Source: Mesotaenium endlicherianum (lineage: Eukaryota; Streptophyta; Zygnematophyceae; Zygnematales; Mesotaeniaceae). Taken from it: a stretch of 64,000 bases of DNA. The stretch is taken from contig WELA01002734.1 of the NCBI GenBank assembly GCA_009602735.1, positions 19,014 to 83,013 on the forward strand, written 5' to 3'. The number at the start of each line of letters is the position of its first letter. Within the stretch, counting starts at the first letter, position 1. The translations under genes were made by a program, and so were the position numbers. Below, in pieces: positions 18,432 to 27,327 of this stretch. Below the pieces are notes generated by a model that saw only the letters and a list, made by a program, of their open reading frames with translations, ran no database searches and was not told the origin of the DNA.

Positions 18432-18467
18432 TATTTTTCATTATATTTAGCTATTCAATAATACTTC

Positions 18468-19283
18468 ATGAAACAATTATTCTTTCTTCTGCTGGCGATG
18501 GCAACAGGTACCTGTTTTGCACAACAGCATAAACTTGAAAAGATTTGGGAAACTGATACGGTAGTAGCTGTACCGGAATCTGTATTGCCTGTTGGCGATA
18601 TTTTGTATGTCTCGCAGATAGATGGAGCCCCCTGGACAGCCGATGGTAAAGGGGGAGTAGCCAAGATTGATAAGGATGGAAAGATCATTGACCTTCACTG
18701 GATAACCGGTCTCAATGCCCCTAAGGGATTGGGTATTTATCAAAACCGTTTATATGTAGCAGATATTTCTGATGTAGTGGTTATCAATATCAAAAAAGGA
18801 AAAGTAGAAAAAAAGATCCGTGTTGCCGATGCCAACGGATTGAATGATATCACCGTAACCGATAAAGGCGTTGTGTTTGTCTCTGATACGAAACAAAGCA
18901 AAGTATGGCGCATTGAGAATGATGTACCGGCCTTGTACCTCGATGGCATGAAGAGTGCAAATGGACTCAAAGTTGTCAAAGATGGACTGGTAATAGGCGC
19001 CGGCAAGGACTTTCTAAAAGCCGACGCGCAAAAAAAGGTTACAAAAATTGCCGATGTTCCCCAACCCATCGATGGTATTGAGCCGGTAGGCAATGGCGAT
19101 TTTATTGTAACCGCATGGAGCGGATGGGTATTTTATGTATATGCCAATGGCACCGTTGAGACTTTATTGGAAACACACGAACAAAAAAAGAATACGGCCG
19201 ATATTGGCTATGACCCGGTTAAGCGGATCGTATATATTCCTTCCTTCAATGGCAAAACAGTAGCGGCTTACAAGCTGTTATGA
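18468..19283 (+). CDS. Secreted SMP-30/gluconolactonase-like beta-propeller protein
   Basis: A 271-aa protein with signal peptide (MKQLFFLLLAMATGTCFAQ) and a predicted six-bladed propeller with repeating blades (PKGLGIYQNRLYVAD, LNDITVTDKGVVFVSD, IDGIEPVGNGDFIVT). Similar proteins are called SMP-30/gluconolactonase/LRE-like, but the typical metal ligands of true gluconolactonases are not obvious, so lactonase activity should not be assumed. It sits 41 nt after GH36 and its last 16 bp overlap the convergent desaturase gene. Confidence 0.75.
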   Translation: MKQLFFLLLAMATGTCFAQQHKLEKIWETDTVVAVPESVLPVGDILYVSQIDGAPWTADGKGGVAKIDKDGKIIDLHWITGLNAPKGLGIYQNRLYVADISDVVVINIKKGKVEKKIRVADANGLNDITVTDKGVVFVSDTKQSKVWRIENDVPALYLDGMKSANGLKVVKDGLVIGAGKDFLKADAQKKVTKIADVPQPIDGIEPVGNGDFIVTAWSGWVFYVYANGTVETLLETHEQKKNTADIGYDPVKRIVYIPSFNGKTVAAYKLL

Positions 19284-20269
19284 TTTTGCTGCTCATGCAT
19301 ATAGGCGTCCCTGGTTACCCTGGCTGTTTTATGCGAACCGGTATGGCTCCATCCCGGCGGCATGATGATGTATAGTAATTTATTTTTTATGCCCGGGGCT
19401 TTTACTACATCTTTCCACAAACAAATGATCTCGCCAAAATAAGCATCCCATAAACTGTTCGGGTTCATCTCGCGGGTAATGCCGTATTCTATTTTAACAT
19501 CACACTGCTCTTGCTGGTAAGTCTTGAATACTTTATCCCAAATATTCAGCAGGTTGCAAAAATTGGTATCCATATATAATGGATTGCGTGCATGGTGTAC
19601 GCGATGATGCGAAGGGGTTAACAATATTTTGTTGAATATACCCAGCCTGGCATCTTTCATTATATTCTCCCCGATATGAATAAATGAGCCCCAGAAACCA
19701 TCTATAAACATGATCAGGAACAGCATGGGCGGATTCACACCCATAATAATACAGATGGAAGTGCGTATCACATCTGCATAAGGCGCTTCCAAAAAGAAAT
19801 GTGCGAAGTTCACGAAAAGGTTCATCTGCTGCGGCGCATGGTGGGTAGAATGCAGGCACCACAACAGTCGTACCTTATGCGCCAGGAAATGATAGACAAA
19901 GTGGGCTAACTCCCATACAATATAACCATACAGCAACCAGTACCAGGTAAACGATGTTTTTACGATTGCCCATTTCCCAAAAAGGCCGATACAAAAACTG
20001 ACAGCTGCTATTGAAATAAAACGGGATAAAAACCGGTTCAGTACAAATACCAGGAACGGAACTTTATAGTCTTCTATCCTGAATCGTTTATACACAACCG
20101 CCCTGATTATTTCTATGATCAATAAGAGCGGAATAAGCGGGTAAATGAAATTGGCAATTCCATCGAATGTTGAGAGCGAGGAGTAATCGCCTTTTTTAAC
20201 CATTTCTATAATACCTCCCAGGCCCAGGAAACCAATCAATTCCTGGTAAAGGATTTCAAATACTTTCAT
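19268..20269 (-). CDS. Sterol desaturase/fatty acid hydroxylase superfamily membrane protein
   Basis: A 333-aa integral membrane di-iron enzyme of the fatty acid hydroxylase superfamily. The histidine clusters that bind the metals are visible: HFVYHFLAHK, LHSTHHAPQQ, then HIGEN and SHHRVHHARNP. Five to six hydrophobic segments surround them. Bacteroidota relatives hydroxylate or desaturate lipids; the substrate is not known here. It is unrelated to the carbohydrate genes on both sides. Confidence 0.88.
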   Translation of the reverse strand: MKVFEILYQELIGFLGLGGIIEMVKKGDYSSLSTFDGIANFIYPLIPLLLIIEIIRAVVYKRFRIEDYKVPFLVFVLNRFLSRFISIAAVSFCIGLFGKWAIVKTSFTWYWLLYGYIVWELAHFVYHFLAHKVRLLWCLHSTHHAPQQMNLFVNFAHFFLEAPYADVIRTSICIIMGVNPPMLFLIMFIDGFWGSFIHIGENIMKDARLGIFNKILLTPSHHRVHHARNPLYMDTNFCNLLNIWDKVFKTYQQEQCDVKIEYGITREMNPNSLWDAYFGEIICLWKDVVKAPGIKNKLLYIIMPPGWSHTGSHKTARVTRDAYMHEQQNHNSL

Positions 20270-20314
20270 ACGGCAATCGTTGTATTAATGAATCGTAAGT
20301 TACATCCTTATTGT

Positions 20315-22366
20315 TTACAATTTTACCTCTTGTGTGGCCCCATCCTTTATTGTGTATTGTTTAACTGCATTTCCTTGTTTTACCATAATCGCTAAGCGCT
20401 CGCCGGACAACCTTGTAATCTCCAGGTCAAATACATGCCCGAACGCATGAACATTGCGCAAAGCCATACGATCCCATCCTGCCGGTATACTGGGGCGTAT
20501 GTCAAAGCTGTTGAATCCTGTTGGGCGCATGCCAAACATTCCTTCTGTATAAATGCGGCAATACAAACCGCTTTCGGCAGCAAGGTGTCGCTGGTTCCCT
20601 TCGGGGTATGCTTCTACCGCGTAAGGCACGTGTTCGCCCAATAGTCTCCTGCGTGAAAAATATTCCAGGAAAGGGAAAGCTTTCCCGGTGGCACCTGCTG
20701 CAAATGCGCCGCGCAGTCCGTATAAAGTAGAGCGGTCCCAGAAAGTTTTATCACCTGCCAGTGTAGCCAATCCATCTGCAGTCCATAATCGCGGTGAGAA
20801 GAGCGCTTCAATGGTACCTTCTTTCCTGTCGAAAATATCCATTACCAGCGGCGTGGTGATCCAGGCACGCAGGGTATCGTTGCCTTCGTAATAACGATAG
20901 GTCTTATATCCTTCCACCGTTGCACCGAAATACAATTCAATATTCGAACGCAAAGCTGTTGCCTGTGATTCGTATATTTTGAGTTGCGCAAGCGGTATAT
21001 GCAGTTCCCTGCCCAACATAACGGCCGACCGCAATGCATCGTAATACAAAGAGCTGGTGTTGAGGTTGGCTTTGCCGGCGGGGAAACGCCCTTCCAATTC
21101 ATCACTGTTGCTTTTCACTACTCCTTGATCATTCAATTGGCGTTTCAGGTATTCGAGGCACCATTCTATCAAAGGCCATAACACCCTGGCGCTATCGGCA
21201 TTTCCATTGGCCAGTGCATAACGGCCAGCGCCATAAGCAATCATCGCCATATCTCCCCTGTCTTTCGCTCCATGCCATGTGGCATCTCCTTCCGCAATGA
21301 TGGAACTGGGAATGGGTTGATATTCCGGATTGATGTAACGGGCGAACAAACGGAAAGCATTCATAGCAGAACGGTTGCCAATATCATCTCCAAGGAAAGC
21401 AAAAAAAGGGTTGACGTATTCAGCCTGGTCATTGGCCCAGATGGCTGCATAATAACGCAATCCGCCGGGACCGTGCATATACCCTCCCTTTGTATTATAA
21501 ATACTTTCGGTAGCCCTGATCTTGGCAAAAGCGAAAGCTGTATTCAACAAACGATCGGGTGTTTCCAGCACCAGTTTCGATATGATCTGGTTTACCCTGT
21601 TTCTCTGCATCTGTTCTTCCTGGTCAACATTGATGGCCAGCGGTTGTGCCGATCCTTTTGTGGCTTCATAACTAATGGCAAAGACCACACTATCGCCCGG
21701 CTGCACTGTTTTCAATCCATCGCCAATGGTAGATACGATGAAATGATGCGGTCCGCCCGTGGTCCTTTCTGCAGCAGGCCTGCTTTCCCTGTGCAGGTAT
21801 TCCATTTCAATTTTGGCTGCTTGTTTACCTTCATTGATGAATACCATTTTTTCAATGGCCATTGGTTTATCTACCGAAGGAAAATAAATCCTTTTCAGCC
21901 GGATACCGTCTTTGCCCACCATGCTTTCTATTTCCATGATACCCTTGTGTGTGATGCGTATTACTTTTTCCGGCAAATCGGGCACAACAGCAGCATTGTA
22001 TACACCCGATCTAAGCATGCGGTTATTGATGTAGATACGCGGCAGGTCATTGTCTTCCACATTGTACATCATGTGGGCAATGGTTTGCACAGGCAACAAA
22101 CGGCTCGATGGAAATACCAGGGTACGCGAAAGAACCGGCCGGTAATTACTGTCCACACCATACCGCATCCAGAGCGCTACTTTTTCTCCGCCCATCTCGA
22201 TGTGATCATTGTGGGGCAATCGTCCATCCACCACCCATTCAATGCTACCCTCAGGTGTGATCTTCCACCGGTCTTGCTGTTGTGTCAGGAGCATCATCTG
22301 TGCCCTGGCGAAAAAGGAGCCGCACATCAATGCAGCTGCCAGTAGTGTTCTGTTGAATCGCATCAT
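20315..22366 (-). CDS. Secreted six-hairpin glycosidase-like protein, family unassigned
   Basis: A 683-aa protein with signal peptide (cleavage after about residue 22, ...FFARAQ). The first 260 residues look like beta-sandwich. From about 265 to 610 there are repeated helical hairpins typical of an (alpha/alpha)6 barrel, with acidic motifs WANDQAEY, IAEGDATWHGAKDRGDM and SNSDELEGRFPAG that could hold catalytic acids. A beta-rich tail follows. I cannot place it in a numbered GH family. It shares a divergent promoter region with the beta-helix gene and carries the 17-bp motif upstream. Confidence 0.7.
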   Translation of the reverse strand: MMRFNRTLLAAALMCGSFFARAQMMLLTQQQDRWKITPEGSIEWVVDGRLPHNDHIEMGGEKVALWMRYGVDSNYRPVLSRTLVFPSSRLLPVQTIAHMMYNVEDNDLPRIYINNRMLRSGVYNAAVVPDLPEKVIRITHKGIMEIESMVGKDGIRLKRIYFPSVDKPMAIEKMVFINEGKQAAKIEMEYLHRESRPAAERTTGGPHHFIVSTIGDGLKTVQPGDSVVFAISYEATKGSAQPLAINVDQEEQMQRNRVNQIISKLVLETPDRLLNTAFAFAKIRATESIYNTKGGYMHGPGGLRYYAAIWANDQAEYVNPFFAFLGDDIGNRSAMNAFRLFARYINPEYQPIPSSIIAEGDATWHGAKDRGDMAMIAYGAGRYALANGNADSARVLWPLIEWCLEYLKRQLNDQGVVKSNSDELEGRFPAGKANLNTSSLYYDALRSAVMLGRELHIPLAQLKIYESQATALRSNIELYFGATVEGYKTYRYYEGNDTLRAWITTPLVMDIFDRKEGTIEALFSPRLWTADGLATLAGDKTFWDRSTLYGLRGAFAAGATGKAFPFLEYFSRRRLLGEHVPYAVEAYPEGNQRHLAAESGLYCRIYTEGMFGMRPTGFNSFDIRPSIPAGWDRMALRNVHAFGHVFDLEITRLSGERLAIMVKQGNAVKQYTIKDGATQEVKL

Positions 22367-22447
22367 CTTTATTTATTTGATTGAGCCTTCTCACAAATAT
22401 AACGGGTTCTTCATACCAGTCAGGCGAAAGCTATTGCGTTAGCCATC

Positions 22448-22464
22448 TATTCAGCAATTCTGGC
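22448..22464 (-). promoter_or_regulatory. Shared 17-bp motif, copy 1
   Basis: TATTCAGCAATTCTGGC on the plus strand, 82 nt before the start of the minus-strand six-hairpin gene and 84 nt before the plus-strand beta-helix gene. Near-identical copies lie at 25355-25371 and 28853-28869 in the same kind of position. Candidate operator. Confidence 0.55.
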
Positions 22465-22547
22465 ATGGCCTTCTGCAATCGTCTTTTCCTGTTTATCTTA
22501 GACCATCTAAATTCCTTGCTGTCACCATTACTTATCAAAATCATTTT

Positions 22548-24071
22548 ATGATCTTCAGACAGCTTGCCCGGGCAGCCTGCATTTGTTGCAGCATCCTATC
22601 CACTTCTTTTATTACCCTTGATACAGGTAGCCATTCATCATCAAAATTTGTCAAACTCAATGCAGACGGCAGTCTTGTGTACATGCCGGATGAAAAAGGA
22701 AATACCATTCCCGATTTCAGTCGTGTTGGTTTTTATGGTGGCGACCGGTCTATTCCTAATATACCAATAGTAAAAACCATCAGCGCTACCGGTGCCGATG
22801 ATCAGCAGTTGATCCAACAGGCCATTGATGAAGTGAGCAACCGGCCGCTTGATGCTACTGGTTTTCGTGGCGCTATTTTATTGAAGCGGGGATTGTATAA
22901 GATTGCCACTTCCCTCCGACTGGAAGCAAGCGGCGTAATACTAAGAGGCGAAGGCAACACAGAAAACGGCACCAGGATACAACTTACAGCAGCCACACAA
23001 ATGCCTTTGTTGCGTGTTACCGGATCAGGCACACCGCGTGAGATACCCGGCACCAGAACACAGGTTACAGACAATTATGTTCCGGCCGGCACTCATTCGT
23101 TGACTGTTTCAGACGCTACGCGTTACAAGGCCGGTGACAAGGTCATGGTGTTTCGTCCCGCAACCAGGCAATGGATACAAGACCTCAAAATGGACCAGAT
23201 TGAGGGAAGAGATGGCACGAAGCAATGGCAACCGGATGAATATAATTTGTCGTTCGAAAGGGTGATCACAAAGATCGAAGGCAATAAGGTATTTATAGAC
23301 AACCCCATCGTTATGCCAATGGAACCAAAATATGGTGCTCCCATCATCTTCAAATATGAATTTTCCAAACGCATCAACCATGTGGGTATTGAACAACTGT
23401 TTTTTCAAAGCGATTATAGCAGCGATACCGCCGAAAACCATGGATGGCAGGCCATCTTATGCGACAGGATCGAAAACAGTTGGATAAGAAATGTTAGTTC
23501 CAGGTATTTTGGTTATGCTTGTGTTGAGCTTGGCAGCCTTGCCAAACATATTTCCGTATTGAACTCGAACTGCCTGGATGCCAAATCAATTATCACAGGA
23601 GGCCGCCGGTATTCTTTTTGTAACAATGGCCAGTTGAACCTGTTCATGAATTGCCATACCACCGAAGGCCGGCATGATTTTGTAACAGGTGCGCGCGTTT
23701 GCGGCCCCAATGTGTTTTACAACTGCACGGCGCAGCAAACACATGCCGATATTGGTCCGCACCACCGTTGGGCCAGCGGCACTTTATACGACAATATTGT
23801 TACCGATGGAGAGATCAATGTGCAGGACAGGGGCAATTATGGCAGCGGGCATGGCTGGGCCGGTGTTACTCAAATCGTATGGAACTGTACTGCTAAAAAT
23901 GCGGCCGTACAAAGCCCGTGGGTATCCGGAAAAAATTATTGTATCGGATTGAAAGGAAAAAAATCAACAGGGCGGTTTAAAGACAGGCCCGATGGAGAAT
24001 GGGAATTGATGAACCAGACTGCTGAACCTGCTTCATTGTATATGGCGCAACTCAAAGCAAGGCAACGCTAA
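22548..24071 (+). CDS. Secreted parallel beta-helix protein, polysaccharide-lyase-like
   Basis: A 507-aa exported protein of the pectate-lyase-like superfamily. After an N-terminal signal or lipoprotein-like segment there is the region ISATGADDQQLIQQAIDEV and GAILLKRGLYKIA, the standard opening of pectate-lyase-superfamily helices, then many short beta turns (GIEQLFFQSDY, NSWIRNVSSRYFGYACVEL, NCLDAKSIITGG, DFVTGARVCGPNVFYNCTA, HADIGPHHRWASGTLYDN). It is not assignable to a PL or GH family by eye. Its gene is followed by a strong terminator. Confidence 0.72.
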   Translation: MIFRQLARAACICCSILSTSFITLDTGSHSSSKFVKLNADGSLVYMPDEKGNTIPDFSRVGFYGGDRSIPNIPIVKTISATGADDQQLIQQAIDEVSNRPLDATGFRGAILLKRGLYKIATSLRLEASGVILRGEGNTENGTRIQLTAATQMPLLRVTGSGTPREIPGTRTQVTDNYVPAGTHSLTVSDATRYKAGDKVMVFRPATRQWIQDLKMDQIEGRDGTKQWQPDEYNLSFERVITKIEGNKVFIDNPIVMPMEPKYGAPIIFKYEFSKRINHVGIEQLFFQSDYSSDTAENHGWQAILCDRIENSWIRNVSSRYFGYACVELGSLAKHISVLNSNCLDAKSIITGGRRYSFCNNGQLNLFMNCHTTEGRHDFVTGARVCGPNVFYNCTAQQTHADIGPHHRWASGTLYDNIVTDGEINVQDRGNYGSGHGWAGVTQIVWNCTAKNAAVQSPWVSGKNYCIGLKGKKSTGRFKDRPDGEWELMNQTAEPASLYMAQLKARQR

Positions 24072-24110
24072 AAAAGCGCCCACCATTTTAAAGAGGTGGG
24101 CGCTTTTTTT
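24071..24110. terminator. Strong bidirectional terminator
   Basis: Arms 24071-24084 and 24095-24108 pair over GCGCCCACC/GGTGGGCGC with flanking A-run and T-run, with a 10-nt loop. It follows the beta-helix stop codon and overlaps the stop of the convergent GH105 gene, so it can end both transcripts. Confidence 0.9.
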
Positions 24111-25263
24111 ATTTTCTAAGTAATGCCGTAGCGCACCACAGTATCGGTGCCTGTCCGTGTAAATCACCTGTGTTCTTCTTACGATCTAGGTAGTATTGCC
24201 GGCTGTTCTTTTTATTGGTGCCTTCGCATACATCGGTGATATCATTATCAGCATTGATGTATTTGATCAATGCGAGCCATCCTTTGCGTGCCGCGGGGCC
24301 ATAAGTGGTTTTATCGAGCCAGCCTTCTTTCACACCCGTAATGAATGCAAAAGTGAACATGCCCGTACAGGATGTTTCCGGCCATGATTCGGCATCATCG
24401 ATCAGTTGCCGCCACATACCATCACTTGCCTGGTATTGTAGCAGAGAAGCCATCATTGCTTGATAGCCTTGCATGATGCGGGTCCTGTTGGGATTATTTT
24501 TAGGCACTGAACGCAGCATTTCACTCATACCAACAGCCATCCAGCCATTGCCCCTGCCCCAGAAAAAAGGCACGTCGGGTACATGATAAAACAGGCCATT
24601 GGGTCTTTGTAACGAATCGAGATAAAAAACCATTTCTGTTGCCGCATGTTCGATATAGCTTTTATCGCCGGTGGCCCTGTACGCCTGCGCCTGCAATGCA
24701 GTGATCATGAACATGTCATCGATCCACAAACGTGTTTGCCAGCTAAGACCCTTTGCATAAAAACGGCGCGCCTCTGCATTCACCCGGGGGCCTTCCGGTG
24801 TACCCCATTGTTTATCTGCAATCTGCTTGCCCAGGTTGAGGTACTTCTGTTCTTTTGTTTGCATGTACAGTTCCAACGGAACAGCGCCAAAGACTGAATA
24901 ATCTACATGATCCGGTTTAGGGATCAGTGTATCGCTGCTGCCGAAAAGCGGCTCAAAACGTTCAGCAAGCTGCTGCAATAAATGGGTGTCTTTAGTTTCT
25001 TTTGCAAAAGTCAATGCACCATACCAGGTGCAGGTCTCCGGGTAAGTGATGTACCTCGGCGGAGTGGGTCTTCCAAAATTGGTATGCGGTGTTGCAACAA
25101 AATGAGCGGCTATCTTTTGTCCTATTGCTGCCGGACCTTCTCCTTCAGGAAAATTTTTCAGATCGGCGCTCTCCTTTTTTTGCGCCGCTGCCTGATCGAA
25201 GCCATAAGCAACCTGTACAGCTGCAAAAGCGATCATGACATACCTGTTCAATTTTGATTTCAT
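24109..25263 (-). CDS. Unsaturated glucuronyl/rhamnogalacturonyl hydrolase, GH105
   Basis: Removes the 4,5-unsaturated uronic acid left at the non-reducing end by polysaccharide lyases. The product is 384 aa from ATG 25261-25263 (MKSKLNRYVM); the frame continues to 25386 but that would bury the signal peptide. It has an (alpha/alpha)6 barrel, with the catalytic region WIDDMFM (D182-D183), HVDYSVFGAVPLELY and the WGRGNGWMAVGM motif of the GH88/GH105 fold. The 17-bp motif is 92 nt upstream. Confidence 0.9.
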   Translation of the reverse strand: MKSKLNRYVMIAFAAVQVAYGFDQAAAQKKESADLKNFPEGEGPAAIGQKIAAHFVATPHTNFGRPTPPRYITYPETCTWYGALTFAKETKDTHLLQQLAERFEPLFGSSDTLIPKPDHVDYSVFGAVPLELYMQTKEQKYLNLGKQIADKQWGTPEGPRVNAEARRFYAKGLSWQTRLWIDDMFMITALQAQAYRATGDKSYIEHAATEMVFYLDSLQRPNGLFYHVPDVPFFWGRGNGWMAVGMSEMLRSVPKNNPNRTRIMQGYQAMMASLLQYQASDGMWRQLIDDAESWPETSCTGMFTFAFITGVKEGWLDKTTYGPAARKGWLALIKYINADNDITDVCEGTNKKNSRQYYLDRKKNTGDLHGQAPILWCATALLRK

Positions 25264-25354
25264 AAACAGATGGGTTTTATGTTGATGATTGATCCGCTGA
25301 TCATCTGCAATAGAATAAGAAATCATGAGCATTCCGGTGACAGGATTGTCAAAA

Positions 25355-25371
25355 TATTCAGCAATTCTGGC
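25355..25371 (-). promoter_or_regulatory. Shared 17-bp motif, copy 2
   Basis: TATTCAGCAATTCTGGC, identical to copy 1 over all 17 positions, in the divergent gap between GH105 and the sugar dehydrogenase. It is 92 nt before the GH105 ATG. Confidence 0.55.
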
Positions 25372-25496
25372 AAAACCATTGAACAAAAAAGTAATACTTC
25401 ATTCACAATCTTAGCATAAATTAGTGCCTCGATAAATCGATTTTGCCTGCTATTGCAGTCAAACGAGCTGACCTATTGCAAACAAAAAAAATACCG

Positions 25497-26762
25497 ATGA
25501 AAAAAGTTTTTTCTTTTCTTTCCATTAGCTTCCTTTTTGCCGTACCCTGCCTGGCCAATCCTTATGCCGACACCATCAACGCGGGGCTTAGTCTCCCTAA
25601 AGGCTTCGAAGCGTCCAAAGTATCTGATGGCATTGGCCGTATCCGCCATTTACTGGTTACGCCTGAAGGGGTGATCTATGCCAGAACAAGCAGGTTATAT
25701 AAAGGTAATGGCATTTTAAAAATGACCGCCCAGAACGGAGACGGTAAGATAGACAAGGTTGAAGGATTCAGCAATTATACCGGCACAGGCATTGCCTTAA
25801 AAGACGGCTACCTCTATGCATCCAGTGATGACGAAGTTTTCCGTTACAAATTGAATGCAAAAAATGAAGTGATCGATGCGGAGCATCCCGAAAAGATCAT
25901 TACCGGTCTCTGGAATAAAAGACAACACGAATCCAAATCTATTGCCCTCGACAACAACGGTAATATTTATGTGAATATTGGCGCCCCTTCCAATTCCTGC
26001 CAGGAAGTAGACCGTGGCAACGGATCAAAAGGCAGGATGCCCTGTCCCATACTGGATAGCGCGGGGGGTATCTGGATGTTCAAAGCCGACAAGTTGAATC
26101 AAAGCTATGCACAGGGCGTTCGCTATGCAACAGGATTAAGAAATGTAGTGGGTCTCGATTGGAATACACAAAGCAATTCATTGTTTGTGATGCAACATGG
26201 CCGCGATAATTTATTGCAGGATTGGCCTCAGTATTTTGATGCTGAACAAAGCGCCGAACTGCCTTCCGAGTGTATGTATGAATTGAAAAAAGGCGACAAT
26301 GCAGGTTGGCCTTATATTTATTACAACCAGATCTTGCACAAGAAAATGCTTGCGCCCGAATACGGTGGCGATGGTAAAACAGAAAGCCCCAGGGCAAAAG
26401 ATTTTATCGAGCCTGTAGTAGCGTTCCCTGGTCACCTTGCACCAAACGGATTATTGTTTTATACAGGTAATATGTTCCCCGAAAAATACAGGAACGGCGC
26501 TTTCATTGCTTTCCACGGCAGTTGGAATCGTGCTCCCATGCCACAGGAAGGTTATTATGTGGTTTTCGTGCCCTTCAAGAATGGCAAGCCTTCCGGCAAA
26601 TGGGAAGTTTTTGCCAATGGCTTTTCGGGTGTGAAAGTAGTGAACGCTACCCGGCAGGCAGAACACCGCCCCTGCGGTCTTGCCCAGGGGCCCGATGGTT
26701 CGCTTTATGTAAGCGACGATAACAAAGGCACTATTTATCGCATCACTTATTCAGGAAAATAA
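25497..26762 (+). CDS. PQQ-dependent sugar dehydrogenase (glucose/sorbosone dehydrogenase family)
   Basis: A 421-aa periplasmic beta-propeller enzyme of the soluble glucose/sorbosone dehydrogenase family, which oxidises sugars with pyrroloquinoline quinone. Start ATG 25497 gives a clean signal peptide (MKKVFSFLSISFLFAVPCLA). Signatures include IRHLLVTPEGVIYAR, YATGLRNVVGLDWN, MQHGRDNL and AFHGSWNRAPMPQEGYYVVF. A c-type cytochrome gene follows after 16 nt and should accept the electrons. No PQQ synthesis genes are in the window. Confidence 0.88.
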   Translation: MKKVFSFLSISFLFAVPCLANPYADTINAGLSLPKGFEASKVSDGIGRIRHLLVTPEGVIYARTSRLYKGNGILKMTAQNGDGKIDKVEGFSNYTGTGIALKDGYLYASSDDEVFRYKLNAKNEVIDAEHPEKIITGLWNKRQHESKSIALDNNGNIYVNIGAPSNSCQEVDRGNGSKGRMPCPILDSAGGIWMFKADKLNQSYAQGVRYATGLRNVVGLDWNTQSNSLFVMQHGRDNLLQDWPQYFDAEQSAELPSECMYELKKGDNAGWPYIYYNQILHKKMLAPEYGGDGKTESPRAKDFIEPVVAFPGHLAPNGLLFYTGNMFPEKYRNGAFIAFHGSWNRAPMPQEGYYVVFVPFKNGKPSGKWEVFANGFSGVKVVNATRQAEHRPCGLAQGPDGSLYVSDDNKGTIYRITYSGK

Positions 26763-26778
26763 TTTACACTTCACAACC

Positions 26779-27216
26779 ATGAAGAAGAAACTGATCACAG
26801 CAATGGCTTTGTTTTCTTTTGGCATTATGCTTTGGGCACAGACCAATAACCTTTCCGTTTCTGTTGCAAGGGGCGAAGCCGTTTATAAAAAAGAATGTTT
26901 GAGTTGTCACCAGGTAGATGGCGGCGGTGTTCCACACATGAACCCACCGCTGGCACAAAGCTCCAATGTGCTGAAGGACAAGCAAAAGATCATTACTGTT
27001 GTACTGAAGGGCATGTCGGACCGTATTCCGCTCGATGATGAATATTATTCCAATGTCATGGCATCGCACAGCTATCTCACTGACCAGCAGATAGCAGATG
27101 TACTCACGTATGTTCGCAATAGCTTTGGCAATAAAGCAACCGCCGTTACTGCTGCCGAAGTGAAAGCTATACGAGGGCCTGTTAAAAAAACAACTTCACA
27201 AGTAAAGAAAAGCTAG
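26779..27216 (+). CDS. Periplasmic c-type cytochrome
   Basis: A 145-aa class I cytochrome c with signal peptide (MKKKLITAMALFSFGIMLWA), one haem site C40-L-S-C43-H44 and a downstream methionine near MASHSYLTDQQ as likely sixth ligand; the YVRNSFGN tail is typical. Position directly after the PQQ-type dehydrogenase suggests it is its electron acceptor. Confidence 0.92.
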   Translation: MKKKLITAMALFSFGIMLWAQTNNLSVSVARGEAVYKKECLSCHQVDGGGVPHMNPPLAQSSNVLKDKQKIITVVLKGMSDRIPLDDEYYSNVMASHSYLTDQQIADVLTYVRNSFGNKATAVTAAEVKAIRGPVKKTTSQVKKS

Positions 27217-27221
27217 TGGGA

Positions 27222-27297
27222 AGATGTTAGTTGTTAGTTGTTAGTTGTTAGTTGCTAGTTGTAAGGCCAAAATGCTAACAACTAACATCTAACAACT
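27222..27297. repeat. TTAGTTG heptamer tract with inverted repeat
   Basis: Five to six heptamers of TTAGTTG run from 27222 to 27261. AGATGTTAGTTGTTAG (27222-27237) is perfectly mirrored at 27275-27290. It is the same family as the element at 9681-9732 and lies between convergent genes, where it could also act as a terminator-like hairpin. Confidence 0.65.
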
Positions 27298-27327
27298 ATT
27301 AATCATTGAGCCATTAACCAGATTATC

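Noticed and set aside
21272-22345. Long plus-strand open frame of 357 codons opposite the six-hairpin gene
   Set aside because: Its translation is rich in His, Cys and Phe with no domain or signal, and it lies wholly antisense to a well-supported gene; it is a shadow of codon bias.
25264-25386. N-terminal extension of GH105 to 25386
   Set aside because: It would hide the signal peptide and cover the shared 17-bp motif; ATG 25263 fits the family.
27222-27261. CRISPR-like array from the regular TTAGTTG units
   Set aside because: Units are 7 bp without spacers; it is a simple tandem repeat with a mirrored arm.
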